From: Pumilibacter intestinalis
Lineage (GTDB): Bacteria; Bacillota; Clostridia; Christensenellales; Pumilibacteraceae
Length of the DNA stretch: 64,000 bases
Reading direction: 5' to 3'
Assembly: GCF_943193005.1 (NCBI RefSeq)
Contig: NZ_CALPCH010000009.1
Location: 44,570-108,569 of the forward strand
In this document: positions 42,627 through 51,345 of the stretch, in pieces
Layout: every line of letters starts with the position of its first letter
Position numbering within the stretch: the stretch's first letter is position 1
Notes under the pieces: model-generated
Seen by the model: only the letters and a program-made list of their open reading frames with translations
Database searches by the model: none
What the model was told of the DNA's origin: nothing
Made by a program: the position numbers and the translations under genes

Positions 42627-42681
42627 TTGACAAAAAAATGCAAATATCATATAATATAAATCGATAATAAATTATCGATTT
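42627..42681 (+). promoter_or_regulatory. rex promoter with 24-bp palindrome at the start site
   Basis: Full consensus TTGACA (42627-42632)-17-TATAAT (42650-42655). A perfect palindrome, AAATCGATAAT-AA-ATTATCGATTT, spans 42658-42681 and covers the predicted start near 42662. It could be a repressor operator or a 5' mRNA hairpin. It does not match the usual Rex site TTGTGA-n6-TCACAA. Confidence 0.65.
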
Positions 42682-42716
42682 GCGGTTTGTTATCGAATTA
42701 CCTCGGCGGAGCAGAG

Positions 42717-43376
42717 ATGATTGAAGTAAAAGAGGGCGTTACCGCCTCCAAAGCCACAATTTCGCGCCTACCCGTATATCTGCGGTTCTTGCGTGACAAA
42801 TTAAAGGCGGGGGACGAAAACGTATCGAGCACGCTTATAGCCGGACAGCTTCGGCTCAATCCCGTGCAAGTGCGAAAAGACCTTGCGCTCGTTTCGTCCG
42901 CCTCGGGAAAACCCAAGCTCGGGTTTAAGATAAAAGAGCTGATTGAGAGCATAGAGAGCTTTTTGGGCGTGTGCAACACGCACGACGCCGTGCTCTGCGG
43001 GGTGGGAAGCCTCGGGGTAACTCTCTTAAAGTACGAGGGGTTTAAGAACTACGGGCTCAACATTGTGGCGGCGTTCGACACAAACCCCGAACTCGTGGGC
43101 AAGAAGATAAACGGCATAACGGTGTTTTCTTACAATTCGTTGCCCGCAAAGGTTAAAAGGCTTAACATAAAGGTGGGCATAATCACCGTGCCCAAGGAGG
43201 CGGCGCAGTCGGTTGCCGACGGTATGGCGGCGAGCGGCATACGCGCGATATGGAATTTCGCGCCCACGCATTTGAGCCTTTCGCCCGATATAGCGGTTAA
43301 GTACGAAGACCTCGCGGCGTCGCTCGCGGTGCTCAGCAAAAAGCTGGAAGACAAGTTGCGCGACGAAGAAACATAA
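42717..43376 (+). CDS. rex: Redox-sensing transcriptional repressor Rex
   Basis: ATG 42717 with GGCGGAG upstream is preferred over TTG 42687. In the 219-residue protein an N-terminal winged helix (TISRLPVYLRFLRD, LNPVQVRKDLALV) is followed by a Rossmann domain (LCGVGSLGVTLLKYEG, IVAAFDTNPELVGKKINGI) and a swapped C-terminal helix (WNFAPTHLSL). Rex binds DNA when NAD+ is high and lets go when NADH rises, switching on fermentation genes. adhE, a classic Rex target, lies next. No clear Rex box was found by eye before adhE. Confidence 0.93.
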   Translation: MIEVKEGVTASKATISRLPVYLRFLRDKLKAGDENVSSTLIAGQLRLNPVQVRKDLALVSSASGKPKLGFKIKELIESIESFLGVCNTHDAVLCGVGSLGVTLLKYEGFKNYGLNIVAAFDTNPELVGKKINGITVFSYNSLPAKVKRLNIKVGIITVPKEAAQSVADGMAASGIRAIWNFAPTHLSLSPDIAVKYEDLAASLAVLSKKLEDKLRDEET

Positions 43377-43383
43377 CCCCGTA

Positions 43384-43470
43384 GGAGATTGCCACGGGCA
43401 TAAATGGCTCGCAATGACATGCGCCCCAACCCGTCATTGCGAGCGCAGCGAAGCAATCCCCTGCATGAGA
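43384..43470. repeat. CATTGCGAG-type palindromic repeat pair (rex-adhE gap)
   Basis: Two oppositely oriented half elements: GGAGATTGCC...CTCGCAATGAC (43384-43417) and GTCATTGCGAG...AAGCAATCCC...CATGAGA (43433-43470). They belong to the family found in most gaps from here to the window end and can form long hairpins. Confidence 0.8.
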
Positions 43471-43514
43471 AAAATCACTAAGTATTCAACTTTATTAAAG
43501 AGGAGATAAAAAAC

Positions 43515-46136
43515 ATGGAAAAAACGGCTATCGTAGACAGCGTTGAGAGCTTGCTCGAGCGTATCGAACAAGTACGCGCGGCGCAGAGAGAGTTTTCGTC
43601 TTTTTCGCAGGAAAAAGTGGATAAAATCTTTCTTGCCGCGGCGAGCGCAGCCAACAAGATGCGCATTCCGCTCGCAAAGCAGGCGGTGGAAGAAACGGGT
43701 ATGGGCGTTGTGGAGGATAAAGTAATAAAGAACCACTACGCCGCGGAGTATATCTACAATGCGTATAAAGACACCAAAACTTGCGACCTTATAGAGGAAG
43801 ACAAGGCGTTCGGTATTCAAAAGATAGCCGAGCCTATAGGCGTAGTGGCGGCGGTAATACCCACCACCAACCCCACGAGCACGGCAATATTCAAAGCGCT
43901 CATCTGCCTTAAGACCCGCAACGGCATAATAATAAGCCCGCACCCGAGAGCCAAAAACTGCACCATAGCGGCGGCTAAAGTGGTGCTCGAGGCGGCTGTT
44001 AAAGCGGGTGCGCCCGAGGGCATAATCTCGTGGATAGACGTTCCGAGTTTGGATATGACCAACACGCTCATGAAGAGCGCGGATATAATTCTCGCAACGG
44101 GCGGACCGGGCATGGTTAAAGCGGCGTACTCGTCGGGCAAACCCGCTGTGGGCGTAGGCGCGGGCAATACGCCGGCTATTATAGACGACACCGCGGATAT
44201 AAGCCTTGCTGTATCGAGCATAATCCACAGCAAAACTTTCGATAACGGCATGATTTGCGCCTCCGAGCAGTCGGTTATAATACTCGACAAAGTATATAAC
44301 GCGGTTAAAAAGGAATTCAAGGCTCGCGGCTGCTATATCTTAAACGAAGAAGAGTGCGAAAAGGTACGCAAAACCATACTCATCAACGGCGCGCTCAACG
44401 CTAAGATAGTGGGGCAGAAAGCGCACACCATTGCCGCGCTTGCGGGCGTAACCGTACCCGAAGACACCAAGATAATAATAGGCGAGGTGGAGAGCGTGTC
44501 GCTCGACGAAGAGTTTGCGCACGAAAAACTCAGCCCCGTGCTTGCTATGTATCGCGCCAAAGACTTTTCCGACGCGCTCGAAAAGGCGGCTCAGCTCGTT
44601 GCCGACGGCGGATACGGACACACCTCGAGTTTGTACGTGAACGCCGCGAGCGAGCATGACAAGATAAACAAATTCGCGGCAAAGATGAAGACCTGCCGCA
44701 TACTCGTAAACACTCCCTCGAGCCACGGCGGCATAGGCGACCTCTACAATTTCAAACTCGCGCCGTCGCTCACGCTCGGTTGCGGCTCGTGGGGCGGCAA
44801 CTCGGTGTCGGAGAACGTGGGAGTAAAACACTTATTGAATATAAAGACCGTAGCGGAAAGGAGAGAAAACATGCTGTGGCTCAGGTTGCCCGAAAAAGTA
44901 TATCATAAGAAAGGGTGCTTGCCCGTTGCGCTCGACGAACTCAAAGCAGTTATGGGCAAAAAGCGTTGCTTTATAGTTACCGACGAATTTTTGTTCAAGA
45001 ACGGATACACCAAGTGCATCACCGACAAGCTCGACCAAATGGGAATTGCGCACACCACCTTCTTCAACGTGTTGCCCGACCCCACGCTCGGATGCGCCCG
45101 CGAGGGAGCGGAAGCAATGCGCGCGTTCGAACCCGATTGCATTATAGCTCTCGGCGGCGGCTCGGCAATGGACGCGGGCAAAATCATGTGGGTGCTGTAC
45201 GAACACCCCGAAGCCGATTTCATGGATATGGCTATGCGTTTCGTGGATATCCGCAAGCGTGTGTACACCTTCCCCAAAATGGGCGAAAAGGCATACTTTA
45301 TCGCCGTTCCCACCTCGGCGGGCACGGGCAGCGAGGTAACTCCGTTCGCGGTTATCACCGACGAAACCACGGGCATCAAGTATCCGCTTGCCGACTACGA
45401 GCTTTTGCCCAAAATGGCTGTAATAGACGCCGACCTCATGATGAACATGCCTAAGGGGCTTACCTCCGCGTCGGGCATAGACGCAATGACTCACGCGCTC
45501 GAAGCGTACGCGAGCATGCTCGCCACTCCGTATACCGACGGTCAGGCACTCGTGGCTCTCAAGCTCATATTCGAAAATCTTCCCGCGGCTTACGAAAAGG
45601 GCGCGGCGGACGCCAAGGCTCGCGAAAACATGGCGGACGCGTCCACCATGGCGGGTATCGCGTTTGCCAACGCGTTCTTGGGCGTGTGCCACTCCATGGC
45701 TCACAAGCTCGGCGCGTTCCACCACCTGCCGCACGGCGTTGCCAACGCTCTGCTCATTACCGAGGTAATGAAGTTCAACGCCTCCGAGAACCCCAAAAAG
45801 ATGGGTACGTTCTCGCAGTACGCCTACCCGCACACTCTCGCTCGCTACGCCGAAATAGCCTCGTTCTTAGGGCTCGGCGGCAAGAACGACGAGGAGAAAT
45901 TCAACAACCTTCTCAAAGCGGTAGACGAACTCAAAGCCAAAGTGGGTATCAAAAAGACCATAGCCGATTACGGCATAGACGAAAAGAATTTCCTCGACCG
46001 ACTCGACGAAATGGTGGAGCAGGCGTTCGACGACCAGTGCACGGGCGCAAATCCCCGTTATCCGCTCATGAGCGAAATCAAGGAAATGTATCTTACCGCT
46101 TATTACGGCGAAAACAAAGCAAAGAGCAAAAAGTAA
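43515..46136 (+). CDS. adhE: Bifunctional aldehyde/alcohol dehydrogenase AdhE
   Basis: AAAGAGGAG precedes ATG 43515. The 873-residue length is standard. The N-terminal CoA-acylating aldehyde dehydrogenase half (about 1-440) has the catalytic cysteine C248 in NGMICASEQ and the NAD-binding VGVGAGNTP. The C-terminal iron-type alcohol dehydrogenase half has ALGGGSAMDAGK, PTSAGTGSEVTPFAV and the metal-binding histidines in HSMAHKLGAFHHLPHG. It turns acetyl-CoA into ethanol in two steps, regenerating two NAD+, and in this family forms long spirosomes. The rex gene upstream points to NADH control. Confidence 0.97.
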   Translation: MEKTAIVDSVESLLERIEQVRAAQREFSSFSQEKVDKIFLAAASAANKMRIPLAKQAVEETGMGVVEDKVIKNHYAAEYIYNAYKDTKTCDLIEEDKAFGIQKIAEPIGVVAAVIPTTNPTSTAIFKALICLKTRNGIIISPHPRAKNCTIAAAKVVLEAAVKAGAPEGIISWIDVPSLDMTNTLMKSADIILATGGPGMVKAAYSSGKPAVGVGAGNTPAIIDDTADISLAVSSIIHSKTFDNGMICASEQSVIILDKVYNAVKKEFKARGCYILNEEECEKVRKTILINGALNAKIVGQKAHTIAALAGVTVPEDTKIIIGEVESVSLDEEFAHEKLSPVLAMYRAKDFSDALEKAAQLVADGGYGHTSSLYVNAASEHDKINKFAAKMKTCRILVNTPSSHGGIGDLYNFKLAPSLTLGCGSWGGNSVSENVGVKHLLNIKTVAERRENMLWLRLPEKVYHKKGCLPVALDELKAVMGKKRCFIVTDEFLFKNGYTKCITDKLDQMGIAHTTFFNVLPDPTLGCAREGAEAMRAFEPDCIIALGGGSAMDAGKIMWVLYEHPEADFMDMAMRFVDIRKRVYTFPKMGEKAYFIAVPTSAGTGSEVTPFAVITDETTGIKYPLADYELLPKMAVIDADLMMNMPKGLTSASGIDAMTHALEAYASMLATPYTDGQALVALKLIFENLPAAYEKGAADAKARENMADASTMAGIAFANAFLGVCHSMAHKLGAFHHLPHGVANALLITEVMKFNASENPKKMGTFSQYAYPHTLARYAEIASFLGLGGKNDEEKFNNLLKAVDELKAKVGIKKTIADYGIDEKNFLDRLDEMVEQAFDDQCTGANPRYPLMSEIKEMYLTAYYGENKAKSKK

Positions 46137-46154
46137 AAAAGGGAGGGATAAATT

Positions 46155-46907
46155 ATGAAACTCGATAAAGTAATGGCACAGCGCACCGACAAAACGGTGT
46201 ACCGCGACGGCGACAAGGTAATCAAAGTTTTCTCGGCAGAGAAGCTCAAGTCCGACGTTCTCAACGAGGCTCTCAACCAAGCCCGCGTGGAAGAAAGCGG
46301 ACTCAAAATACCCAAAATTTGCGACGTTACCCGTCTTGACGACGGACGTTGGGCTATAGTGATGGACTATATAGAGGGCAAAACTCTCGCCGAGCTTATG
46401 GAAGAAGACAAGGCGAACTACGACAAGTATCTCGAAAAGTTCGTGGACTTGCAACTCGGCGTTCACAGCAAAAAAGTGCCCCTTCTCAACAAGCTCAAAG
46501 ACAAAATGATGCGCAAAATCAGCGAAACCGATTTTTCGGCTACCGTTCGCTACGAGCTCAACGTAAGACTGGAGAGCATGCCCAAGCACACCAAACTGTG
46601 CCACGGCGACTTTAACCCCTCCAACGTGATTATAGCCAAAAACGGCGAAGCGTATATAATAGACTGGGCGCACGCAACGCAGGGCAACGCCTCCGCCGAC
46701 GTGGCTCGCACCTATCTCTTGTTCTGCCTTGCCGGCAAAACGGAGGTTGCGGAAAAGTATCTCAAACTCTTCTGCGAAAAGAGCGACACAGCCAAACAAT
46801 ACGTGCTCAAATGGTTGCCCATAGTGGCGGCGAGTCAGTCCGTGAAAGGCAAGCCCGAGGAAAAAGAATTTCTTTCCAAATGGGTTGACGTTGTGGAATA
46901 CGAATAA
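46155..46907 (+). CDS. APH/choline-kinase-fold phosphotransferase
   Basis: GGGAGGG precedes ATG 46155, 18 bases after adhE, so it is probably co-transcribed. The 250-residue protein has the kinase-like fold of aminoglycoside/choline phosphotransferases: a Gly-poor N-lobe with KVIKVFSAEKLK (lysine near 24), a hinge WAIVMDYIEGKTL, the catalytic CHGDFNPSNVI (Brenner motif HxDxxxxN) near 151 and metal-binding IIDWAHA. The substrate is unknown. Co-occurrence with adhE gives no firm clue. Confidence 0.85.
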   Translation: MKLDKVMAQRTDKTVYRDGDKVIKVFSAEKLKSDVLNEALNQARVEESGLKIPKICDVTRLDDGRWAIVMDYIEGKTLAELMEEDKANYDKYLEKFVDLQLGVHSKKVPLLNKLKDKMMRKISETDFSATVRYELNVRLESMPKHTKLCHGDFNPSNVIIAKNGEAYIIDWAHATQGNASADVARTYLLFCLAGKTEVAEKYLKLFCEKSDTAKQYVLKWLPIVAASQSVKGKPEEKEFLSKWVDVVEYE

Positions 46908-46930
46908 AATACAAAGGCTCGAGCCGCTTG

Positions 46931-46958
46931 AAGCCCTCTCGCACGAGAGGGCTTTTTT
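46931..46958 (+). terminator. Terminator of the adhE transcript
   Basis: AAGCCCTCTCG-CAC-GAGAGGGCTT followed by TTTTG, a strong intrinsic terminator. Confidence 0.85.
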
Positions 46959-47017
46959 GTCAAGCGTTTTGGCATGATTTTCGCAAAATTTAATTATCTT
47001 TTTTTATTGGAAATCCG

Positions 47018-47047
47018 TTGACACGGCATAGCGGAGAGTAGTATAAT
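47018..47047 (+). promoter_or_regulatory. nrdD promoter TTGACA-18-TATAAT
   Basis: TTGACA at 47018-47023 and TATAAT at 47042-47047. The leader is about 145 bases and holds two NrdR-like boxes. Confidence 0.7.
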
Positions 47048-47071
47048 CAAAGCACTCACCGACAAAACACG

Positions 47072-47129
47072 ACACAATATATGGTGGATAATTTTGGAAA
47101 ATATTTGAAACTAAATCAATATATTGTAT
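47072..47129 (+). promoter_or_regulatory. Two NrdR-like boxes, 42 bp centre to centre
   Basis: ACACAATATATGGTGG at 47072-47087 and AATCAATATATTGTAT at 47114-47129 both fit the NrdR box acaCwATATaTwGtgt around a CAATAT core. Centres are 42 bases apart, four helical turns, so a NrdR oligomer could bind both on one face. NrdR represses ribonucleotide reductase genes according to nucleotide load. They lie downstream of the predicted start, where binding would block elongation or initiation. Confidence 0.6.
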
Positions 47130-47196
47130 TTTTTCGCGGCAGGCGAATAAAATAAACCAAATAGTGTAAGTCAATACAATCGGAGGATGAACGTAT

Positions 47197-49509
47197 ATGA
47201 AACAGATTGTCAAACGCGACGGACGAAAAGTTGCTTTCGAGGGCGCAAAAATCGAGAACGCCATAGCGAAAGCTCTTTCGGCGGCCAAGGTGCACGACGT
47301 AAAGCAGGCGAAAAATCTCGCCAAGCAGGTGGAGGACTCGTTTGCTCCTTCTTACGTGCCCACCGTGGAAGAGGTGCAGGATAAGGTAGAGGCCGTGCTT
47401 ATAGAGAACGGACTCGTGCGCACCGCCAAAGAGTATATACTTTACCGCGCCGAACGCACCCGTATACGCGAAACCAACACGCGGCTAATTAAAACGCTCG
47501 ACGAGCTTACTTTCAAGGAAGCCCGCGACAACGACGTAAAGCGCGAAAACGCCAACATAGACGGCGACACCGCAATGGGCACTATGCTCAAGTACGGAAG
47601 CGAGAGCGCGAAGCAGTTTTACGAAATGTGCGTGCTCAACCCCAAGCACAGCGAAATGCACAAGAGCGGAGACATACATATTCACGACCTCGACTTTCTC
47701 ACGCTCACCACAACTTGCTGTCAGATAGATTTGGATAAACTGTTTACGGGCGGATTTTCCACGGGTCACGGATTTTTGCGCGAGCCCAACCACATAGCTT
47801 CTTATGCTTCGCTTGCTTGCATAGCGGTGCAGAGCAACCAAAACGACCAGCACGGCGGGCAGAGCATACCCAATTTCGATTACGACCTCGCGCCCGGCGT
47901 TGCCAAGACCTACGCCAAAAACTACCGCGACAACTTAGGGCGCGCGCTCGAGCTTCTCACGGGCGACAGGGCGGCGGCGGACGTTGCGATTTCGTCTTTC
48001 GAGCAACTTAAGAGCGAGGGCGTAACTCCCGTGCTCGACAACAACAACGGCTACGCCGAAAAGGAAGCCGCGCTTCTCAAAAAGAACTTCAACGCCGACG
48101 TTGTGGCTAAGGCTCAGGCGTTCGCGCTCGAACGCGCCCTGCCCGAAACCGACCGCGCAACCTATCAGGCGATGGAAGCTCTCGTGCACAACTTAAACAC
48201 CATGCACTCCCGCGCCGGCGCGCAAATTCCGTTTTCGTCCATAAACTACGGAACGGACACGTCGAGCGAGGGCAGAATGCTCGTGAAAAATCTTTTGAAA
48301 GCAACCGAGTCGGGACTGGGCAACGGCGAAACGCCCATATTCCCGATACAGATATTCAAAGTGAAAGAGGGGGTAAACTACAACCCCGGCGACCCCAACT
48401 ACGACTTGTTCGAGCTCAGTTGCAAGTGCAGCGCAAAGCGTTTGTTCCCCAATTTCTCGTTTATAGACGCGCCGTTTAATTTGCAGTATTACAAACCGGG
48501 GCACAAGGAAACGGAAATTGCGTATATGGGTTGCCGCACCCGCGTTATAGGCAATTCTTACGACCCCGAAAACGAAATAGTGACGGGCAGGGGCAACTTG
48601 AGCTTTACCTCGGTTAACCTGCCGCGCCTTGCCATAAAGAGCAAAGGCAACGTGGAACTTTTCTTCGAACAGCTCGACAGAGTTATAGACGTTGTGATAG
48701 AACAGCTTCTCGAACGCCTTGCGATACAGTCCAAAAAGAAAGTGAAAAACTATCCCTTCCTTATGGGGCAGGGCGTGTGGCTCGGCTCGGATAAGCTCGG
48801 ACCCGAAGACACGGTGGGCGAGGTGCTCAAGCAGGGCACGCTCACGTGCGGATTTATAGGGCTTGCCGAGTGCTTAAAGTCGCTTATAGGCAAGCACCAC
48901 GGCGAGAGCGAGGAAGCGCAAAACCTCGGACTCGAAATAGTGGGGCACATGCGCAAGCGCATGGACGAAGCCACCGAAAAGACGGGACTCAATTTCTCGC
49001 TTATAGCCACCCCCGCCGAGGGACTGAGCGGCAGGTTCGTGCGCATAGACGCCAAGAAATACGGCAAAATTCCCGGCGTGACCGACCGCGACTATTACAC
49101 CAACTCTTTCCACGTTCCCGTGTATTACAAAATTTCCGCCTTCGATAAGATTAGGCTCGAAGCGCCTTATCACGCGCTCACCAACGGCGGACACATATCT
49201 TACGTGGAACTCGACGGCGACACCGTGAACAACGTGGAAGCGTTTATGAAAGTGATACGCTACATGAAAGAGTGCAACATAGGCTACGGCTCTATAAATC
49301 ACCCCGTAGACCGCGACCCCTACTGCGGCTACACCGGCGTGATAGGCGACACCTGCCCCAAATGCGGCAGAAAGGAAAGCGAAGGCGATTTCGGCTTTGA
49401 ACGCATACGCCGCATTACCGGCTATTTGGTGGGTACGCTCGAACGCTTCAACAACGCGAAAGCGGCGGAAGAGCGCGACCGCGTAAAACACGGAATTAGT
49501 AAAAAATAA
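47197..49509 (+). CDS. nrdD: Anaerobic (class III) ribonucleoside-triphosphate reductase
   Basis: CGGAGGATG lies upstream of ATG 47197. The 770-residue protein has an N-terminal ATP-cone (IVKRDGRKVAFEGAKIENAI, residues 1-95) for allosteric control, then the ten-stranded barrel with active-site cysteine in LACIAVQSNQNDQHGGQ. The C-terminal zinc site is CGYTGVIGDTCPKCG, and the glycyl-radical loop reads RITGYLVGTLERFN near 745, a little changed from the usual RVCGYL. It makes deoxyribonucleotides without oxygen. NrdG, encoded next, supplies the glycyl radical. Confidence 0.96.
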   Translation: MKQIVKRDGRKVAFEGAKIENAIAKALSAAKVHDVKQAKNLAKQVEDSFAPSYVPTVEEVQDKVEAVLIENGLVRTAKEYILYRAERTRIRETNTRLIKTLDELTFKEARDNDVKRENANIDGDTAMGTMLKYGSESAKQFYEMCVLNPKHSEMHKSGDIHIHDLDFLTLTTTCCQIDLDKLFTGGFSTGHGFLREPNHIASYASLACIAVQSNQNDQHGGQSIPNFDYDLAPGVAKTYAKNYRDNLGRALELLTGDRAAADVAISSFEQLKSEGVTPVLDNNNGYAEKEAALLKKNFNADVVAKAQAFALERALPETDRATYQAMEALVHNLNTMHSRAGAQIPFSSINYGTDTSSEGRMLVKNLLKATESGLGNGETPIFPIQIFKVKEGVNYNPGDPNYDLFELSCKCSAKRLFPNFSFIDAPFNLQYYKPGHKETEIAYMGCRTRVIGNSYDPENEIVTGRGNLSFTSVNLPRLAIKSKGNVELFFEQLDRVIDVVIEQLLERLAIQSKKKVKNYPFLMGQGVWLGSDKLGPEDTVGEVLKQGTLTCGFIGLAECLKSLIGKHHGESEEAQNLGLEIVGHMRKRMDEATEKTGLNFSLIATPAEGLSGRFVRIDAKKYGKIPGVTDRDYYTNSFHVPVYYKISAFDKIRLEAPYHALTNGGHISYVELDGDTVNNVEAFMKVIRYMKECNIGYGSINHPVDRDPYCGYTGVIGDTCPKCGRKESEGDFGFERIRRITGYLVGTLERFNNAKAAEERDRVKHGISKK

Positions 49510-49526
49510 ACACGCAACTAAATCCT

Positions 49527-49720
49527 GTCATTGCGAGCGTAGCGAAGCAATCCCAAACATGAGAAAGGTATGCAACTTTCCCTGTTCCATGTAGGAGATT
49601 GCCACGGGTGCGAGCACCCTCGCAATGACATGCCCCCCCTAAACGTCATTGCGAGCCGCCCGCCCCCCTGTCATTGCGAGGAGGGTGAAGCCCGACGAAG
49701 CAATCCCATACATGAGGAAC
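49527..49720. repeat. Repeat cluster between nrdD and nrdG, supplying the nrdG ribosome binding site
   Basis: Three or more half elements: GTCATTGCGAGCGTAGCGAAGCAATCCC at 49527, an inverted half ending CTCGCAATGAC near 49630, a fragment near 49652, and GTCATTGCGAGGAGGG...CATGAGGAAC at 49672-49720. The GAGGAA at the end of the last copy is the only Shine-Dalgarno-like sequence before nrdG. Confidence 0.75.
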
Positions 49721-49722
49721 AT

Positions 49723-50244
49723 ATGTCCGATTTATCCCAAACAATCAAACTTGCCGATATAGTCCCCGAGTCGGTGGTGGACGGCAAGGGCATACGCATG
49801 ACGGTGTTCGTGCAAGGTTGCCGCCATAAGTGCCCCGGTTGCCAAAACCCCACCACATGGGACGAGAGCGGCGGCGAGGAGCACGCGCTGAAATTCATAA
49901 CCGATATCGCGGAACGCAATCCGCTTTTGGACGGGCTGACTTTTTCGGGCGGCGAACCCTTTTTGCAACCCGCGCCGCTTTGTGAACTGGCAAAGTGGTG
50001 CCACGAGCGCGGCATGAACGTGTGGAGCTATTCGGGCTACACTCTCGAGCAGTTGAGAGAAACGGGCGAAACCAACCCCGCGGTGAAACGATTGCTTGAA
50101 GAAATCGACGTGCTTGTAGACGGACCGTTTATAGAGGCGCAAAAAGACCTTACGCTTGCTTTTCGCGGCTCGCGCAATCAACGCGTGATAGACATGAAAC
50201 AAACTCGCGAGCGTGGCGAAATTGTTTTATTGATGAACGAGTGA
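49723..50244 (+). CDS. nrdG: Anaerobic ribonucleotide reductase activase (radical SAM)
   Basis: ATG 49723 is used because the frame upstream runs through repeat sequence; GAGGAA lies 7 bases before. The 173-residue protein has the radical-SAM cluster motif CRHKCPGC near residue 30 (CxxxCxxC), the glycine-rich FSGGEPFLQ, and IDVLVDGPFIEAQKD. It uses S-adenosylmethionine to put the glycyl radical on NrdD. Length and motif spacing are normal. Confidence 0.95.
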   Translation: MSDLSQTIKLADIVPESVVDGKGIRMTVFVQGCRHKCPGCQNPTTWDESGGEEHALKFITDIAERNPLLDGLTFSGGEPFLQPAPLCELAKWCHERGMNVWSYSGYTLEQLRETGETNPAVKRLLEEIDVLVDGPFIEAQKDLTLAFRGSRNQRVIDMKQTRERGEIVLLMNE

Positions 50245-50263
50245 GCTTGTCTAAGATGCTTTA

Positions 50264-50370
50264 CTTGTTCCATGCGTGAGATTGCCACGGGCACAAATGC
50301 CCTCGCAATGACATGTGCCACCTTGTCATTGCGAGCGAGTGCAACGAGCGAAGCAATCCCATTCATGAGA
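50264..50370. repeat. CATTGCGAG-type repeat pair (nrdG-trxB gap)
   Basis: An inverted half (CATGCGTGAGATTGCC...CTCGCAATGAC) followed by a direct half (GTCATTGCGAGCGAG...AAGCAATCCC...CATGAGAAA). Confidence 0.8.
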
Positions 50371-50397
50371 AAGTACAAAAAAGGGAATACTTACCGT

Positions 50398-51237
50398 ATG
50401 AGTGACTTTTACGACGTAATAACGGTGGGCGGAGGACCTGCGGGACTGAGCGCGGCAATATATGCGGCGAGGAGCGGCGCGAGCGTTGCGGTGGTAGAAA
50501 GCCTTACCGTGGGCGGCGTGGCGGCGGCAACTCCCGAAATAGAAAATTATCCCGGTTACGAAAGCATATCGGGCTACGAACTTTCGCAGAAAATGAGCGA
50601 GCAGGCGCAAAGACTGGGCGCGCGGATAATCTACGGCAAAGTAGAAAAAATCCGCGACGGGCAAGTTAAGCGTTTGCAACTCTCGGGCGGCGAAGAACTT
50701 ACCTGTTCCGCGCTCGTGCTTGCGCCCGGTTCTACTCCGCGCAAGTTGGGCGTTGAGCGCGAAAGCGAACTTTTGGGCGCGGGGCTTAGCTACTGCGCAA
50801 CCTGCGACGGCAATTTTTTCCGCGGCAAGCACGTCGTTGTGGCGGGCGCGGGCAAACACGCCGCAAGCGCGGAAGAATATCTGCGTAACATTGCTCAAAA
50901 AGTCACCGTCGTAAATCCGCGAGTAACGCCCGTAACCAAACTGATAGGCAACCCGCTCGCCGCGATTGAAATATCGGAGAACGGAACCGCCCGCGTTATA
51001 GAGTGCGGCGGTCTGTTCGTAGAACTGGGCTACGAGCCGTCTACCGAGCTTGTGAAAGGCTTTGTGCAAACCGACCAAGCGGGTTACGTAATTTGCAACG
51101 AGAGAATGCAAACCGATAAAGCGGGCGTGTTCGCCGCAGGCGATATAGTTCGCAAACCTTTGCGGCAAATAGTTACCGCCGCCGCCGACGGCGCGATAGC
51201 AGGGCAGTTTGCCGCGGCATACGCCAAAACTCGATAA
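50398..51237 (+). CDS. Thioredoxin-reductase-like flavoprotein
   Basis: ATG 50398 follows AAGGGAA; the frame upstream is repeat sequence. The 279-residue protein has the FAD-binding start VITVGGGPAGLSAAIYAARSG, the redox pair C133-A-T-C136 in YCATCDGNFF, the NADPH-site motif VVAGAGKHAASAEEYL, and a C-terminal FAD stretch GVFAAGDIV. It is about 30 residues shorter than standard thioredoxin reductase, and the NADPH loop (GAGKHAAS for the usual GGGNSAVE) is altered, so its electron donor may differ. The position after nrdDG suggests reducing power for nucleotide or redox maintenance, though class III reductase uses formate or thioredoxin. Confidence 0.85.
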   Translation: MSDFYDVITVGGGPAGLSAAIYAARSGASVAVVESLTVGGVAAATPEIENYPGYESISGYELSQKMSEQAQRLGARIIYGKVEKIRDGQVKRLQLSGGEELTCSALVLAPGSTPRKLGVERESELLGAGLSYCATCDGNFFRGKHVVVAGAGKHAASAEEYLRNIAQKVTVVNPRVTPVTKLIGNPLAAIEISENGTARVIECGGLFVELGYEPSTELVKGFVQTDQAGYVICNERMQTDKAGVFAAGDIVRKPLRQIVTAAADGAIAGQFAAAYAKTR

Positions 51238-51269
51238 AATTCGACAAAATTCCATAACTCCCCCTTTTA

Positions 51270-51313
51270 TGAAAAAATCGTTTGATATTGCAAATAATAT
51301 CAAACGATTTTAC
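51270..51313. terminator. Bidirectional terminator hairpin
   Basis: AAATCGTTTGATATT and AATATCAAACGATTT form a long stem with T residues downstream. Confidence 0.75.
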
Positions 51314-51345
51314 AATTTTTTCAGACGATAATCCTATAAAAGTGC

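Noticed and set aside
48874..49491. Long antisense frame inside nrdD, and similar antisense frames in dnaN, adhE, mnmA, the kinase and the starch genes
   Set aside because: They lie opposite strongly supported genes, lack ribosome binding sites and familiar motifs, and follow from codon bias of the sense strand.
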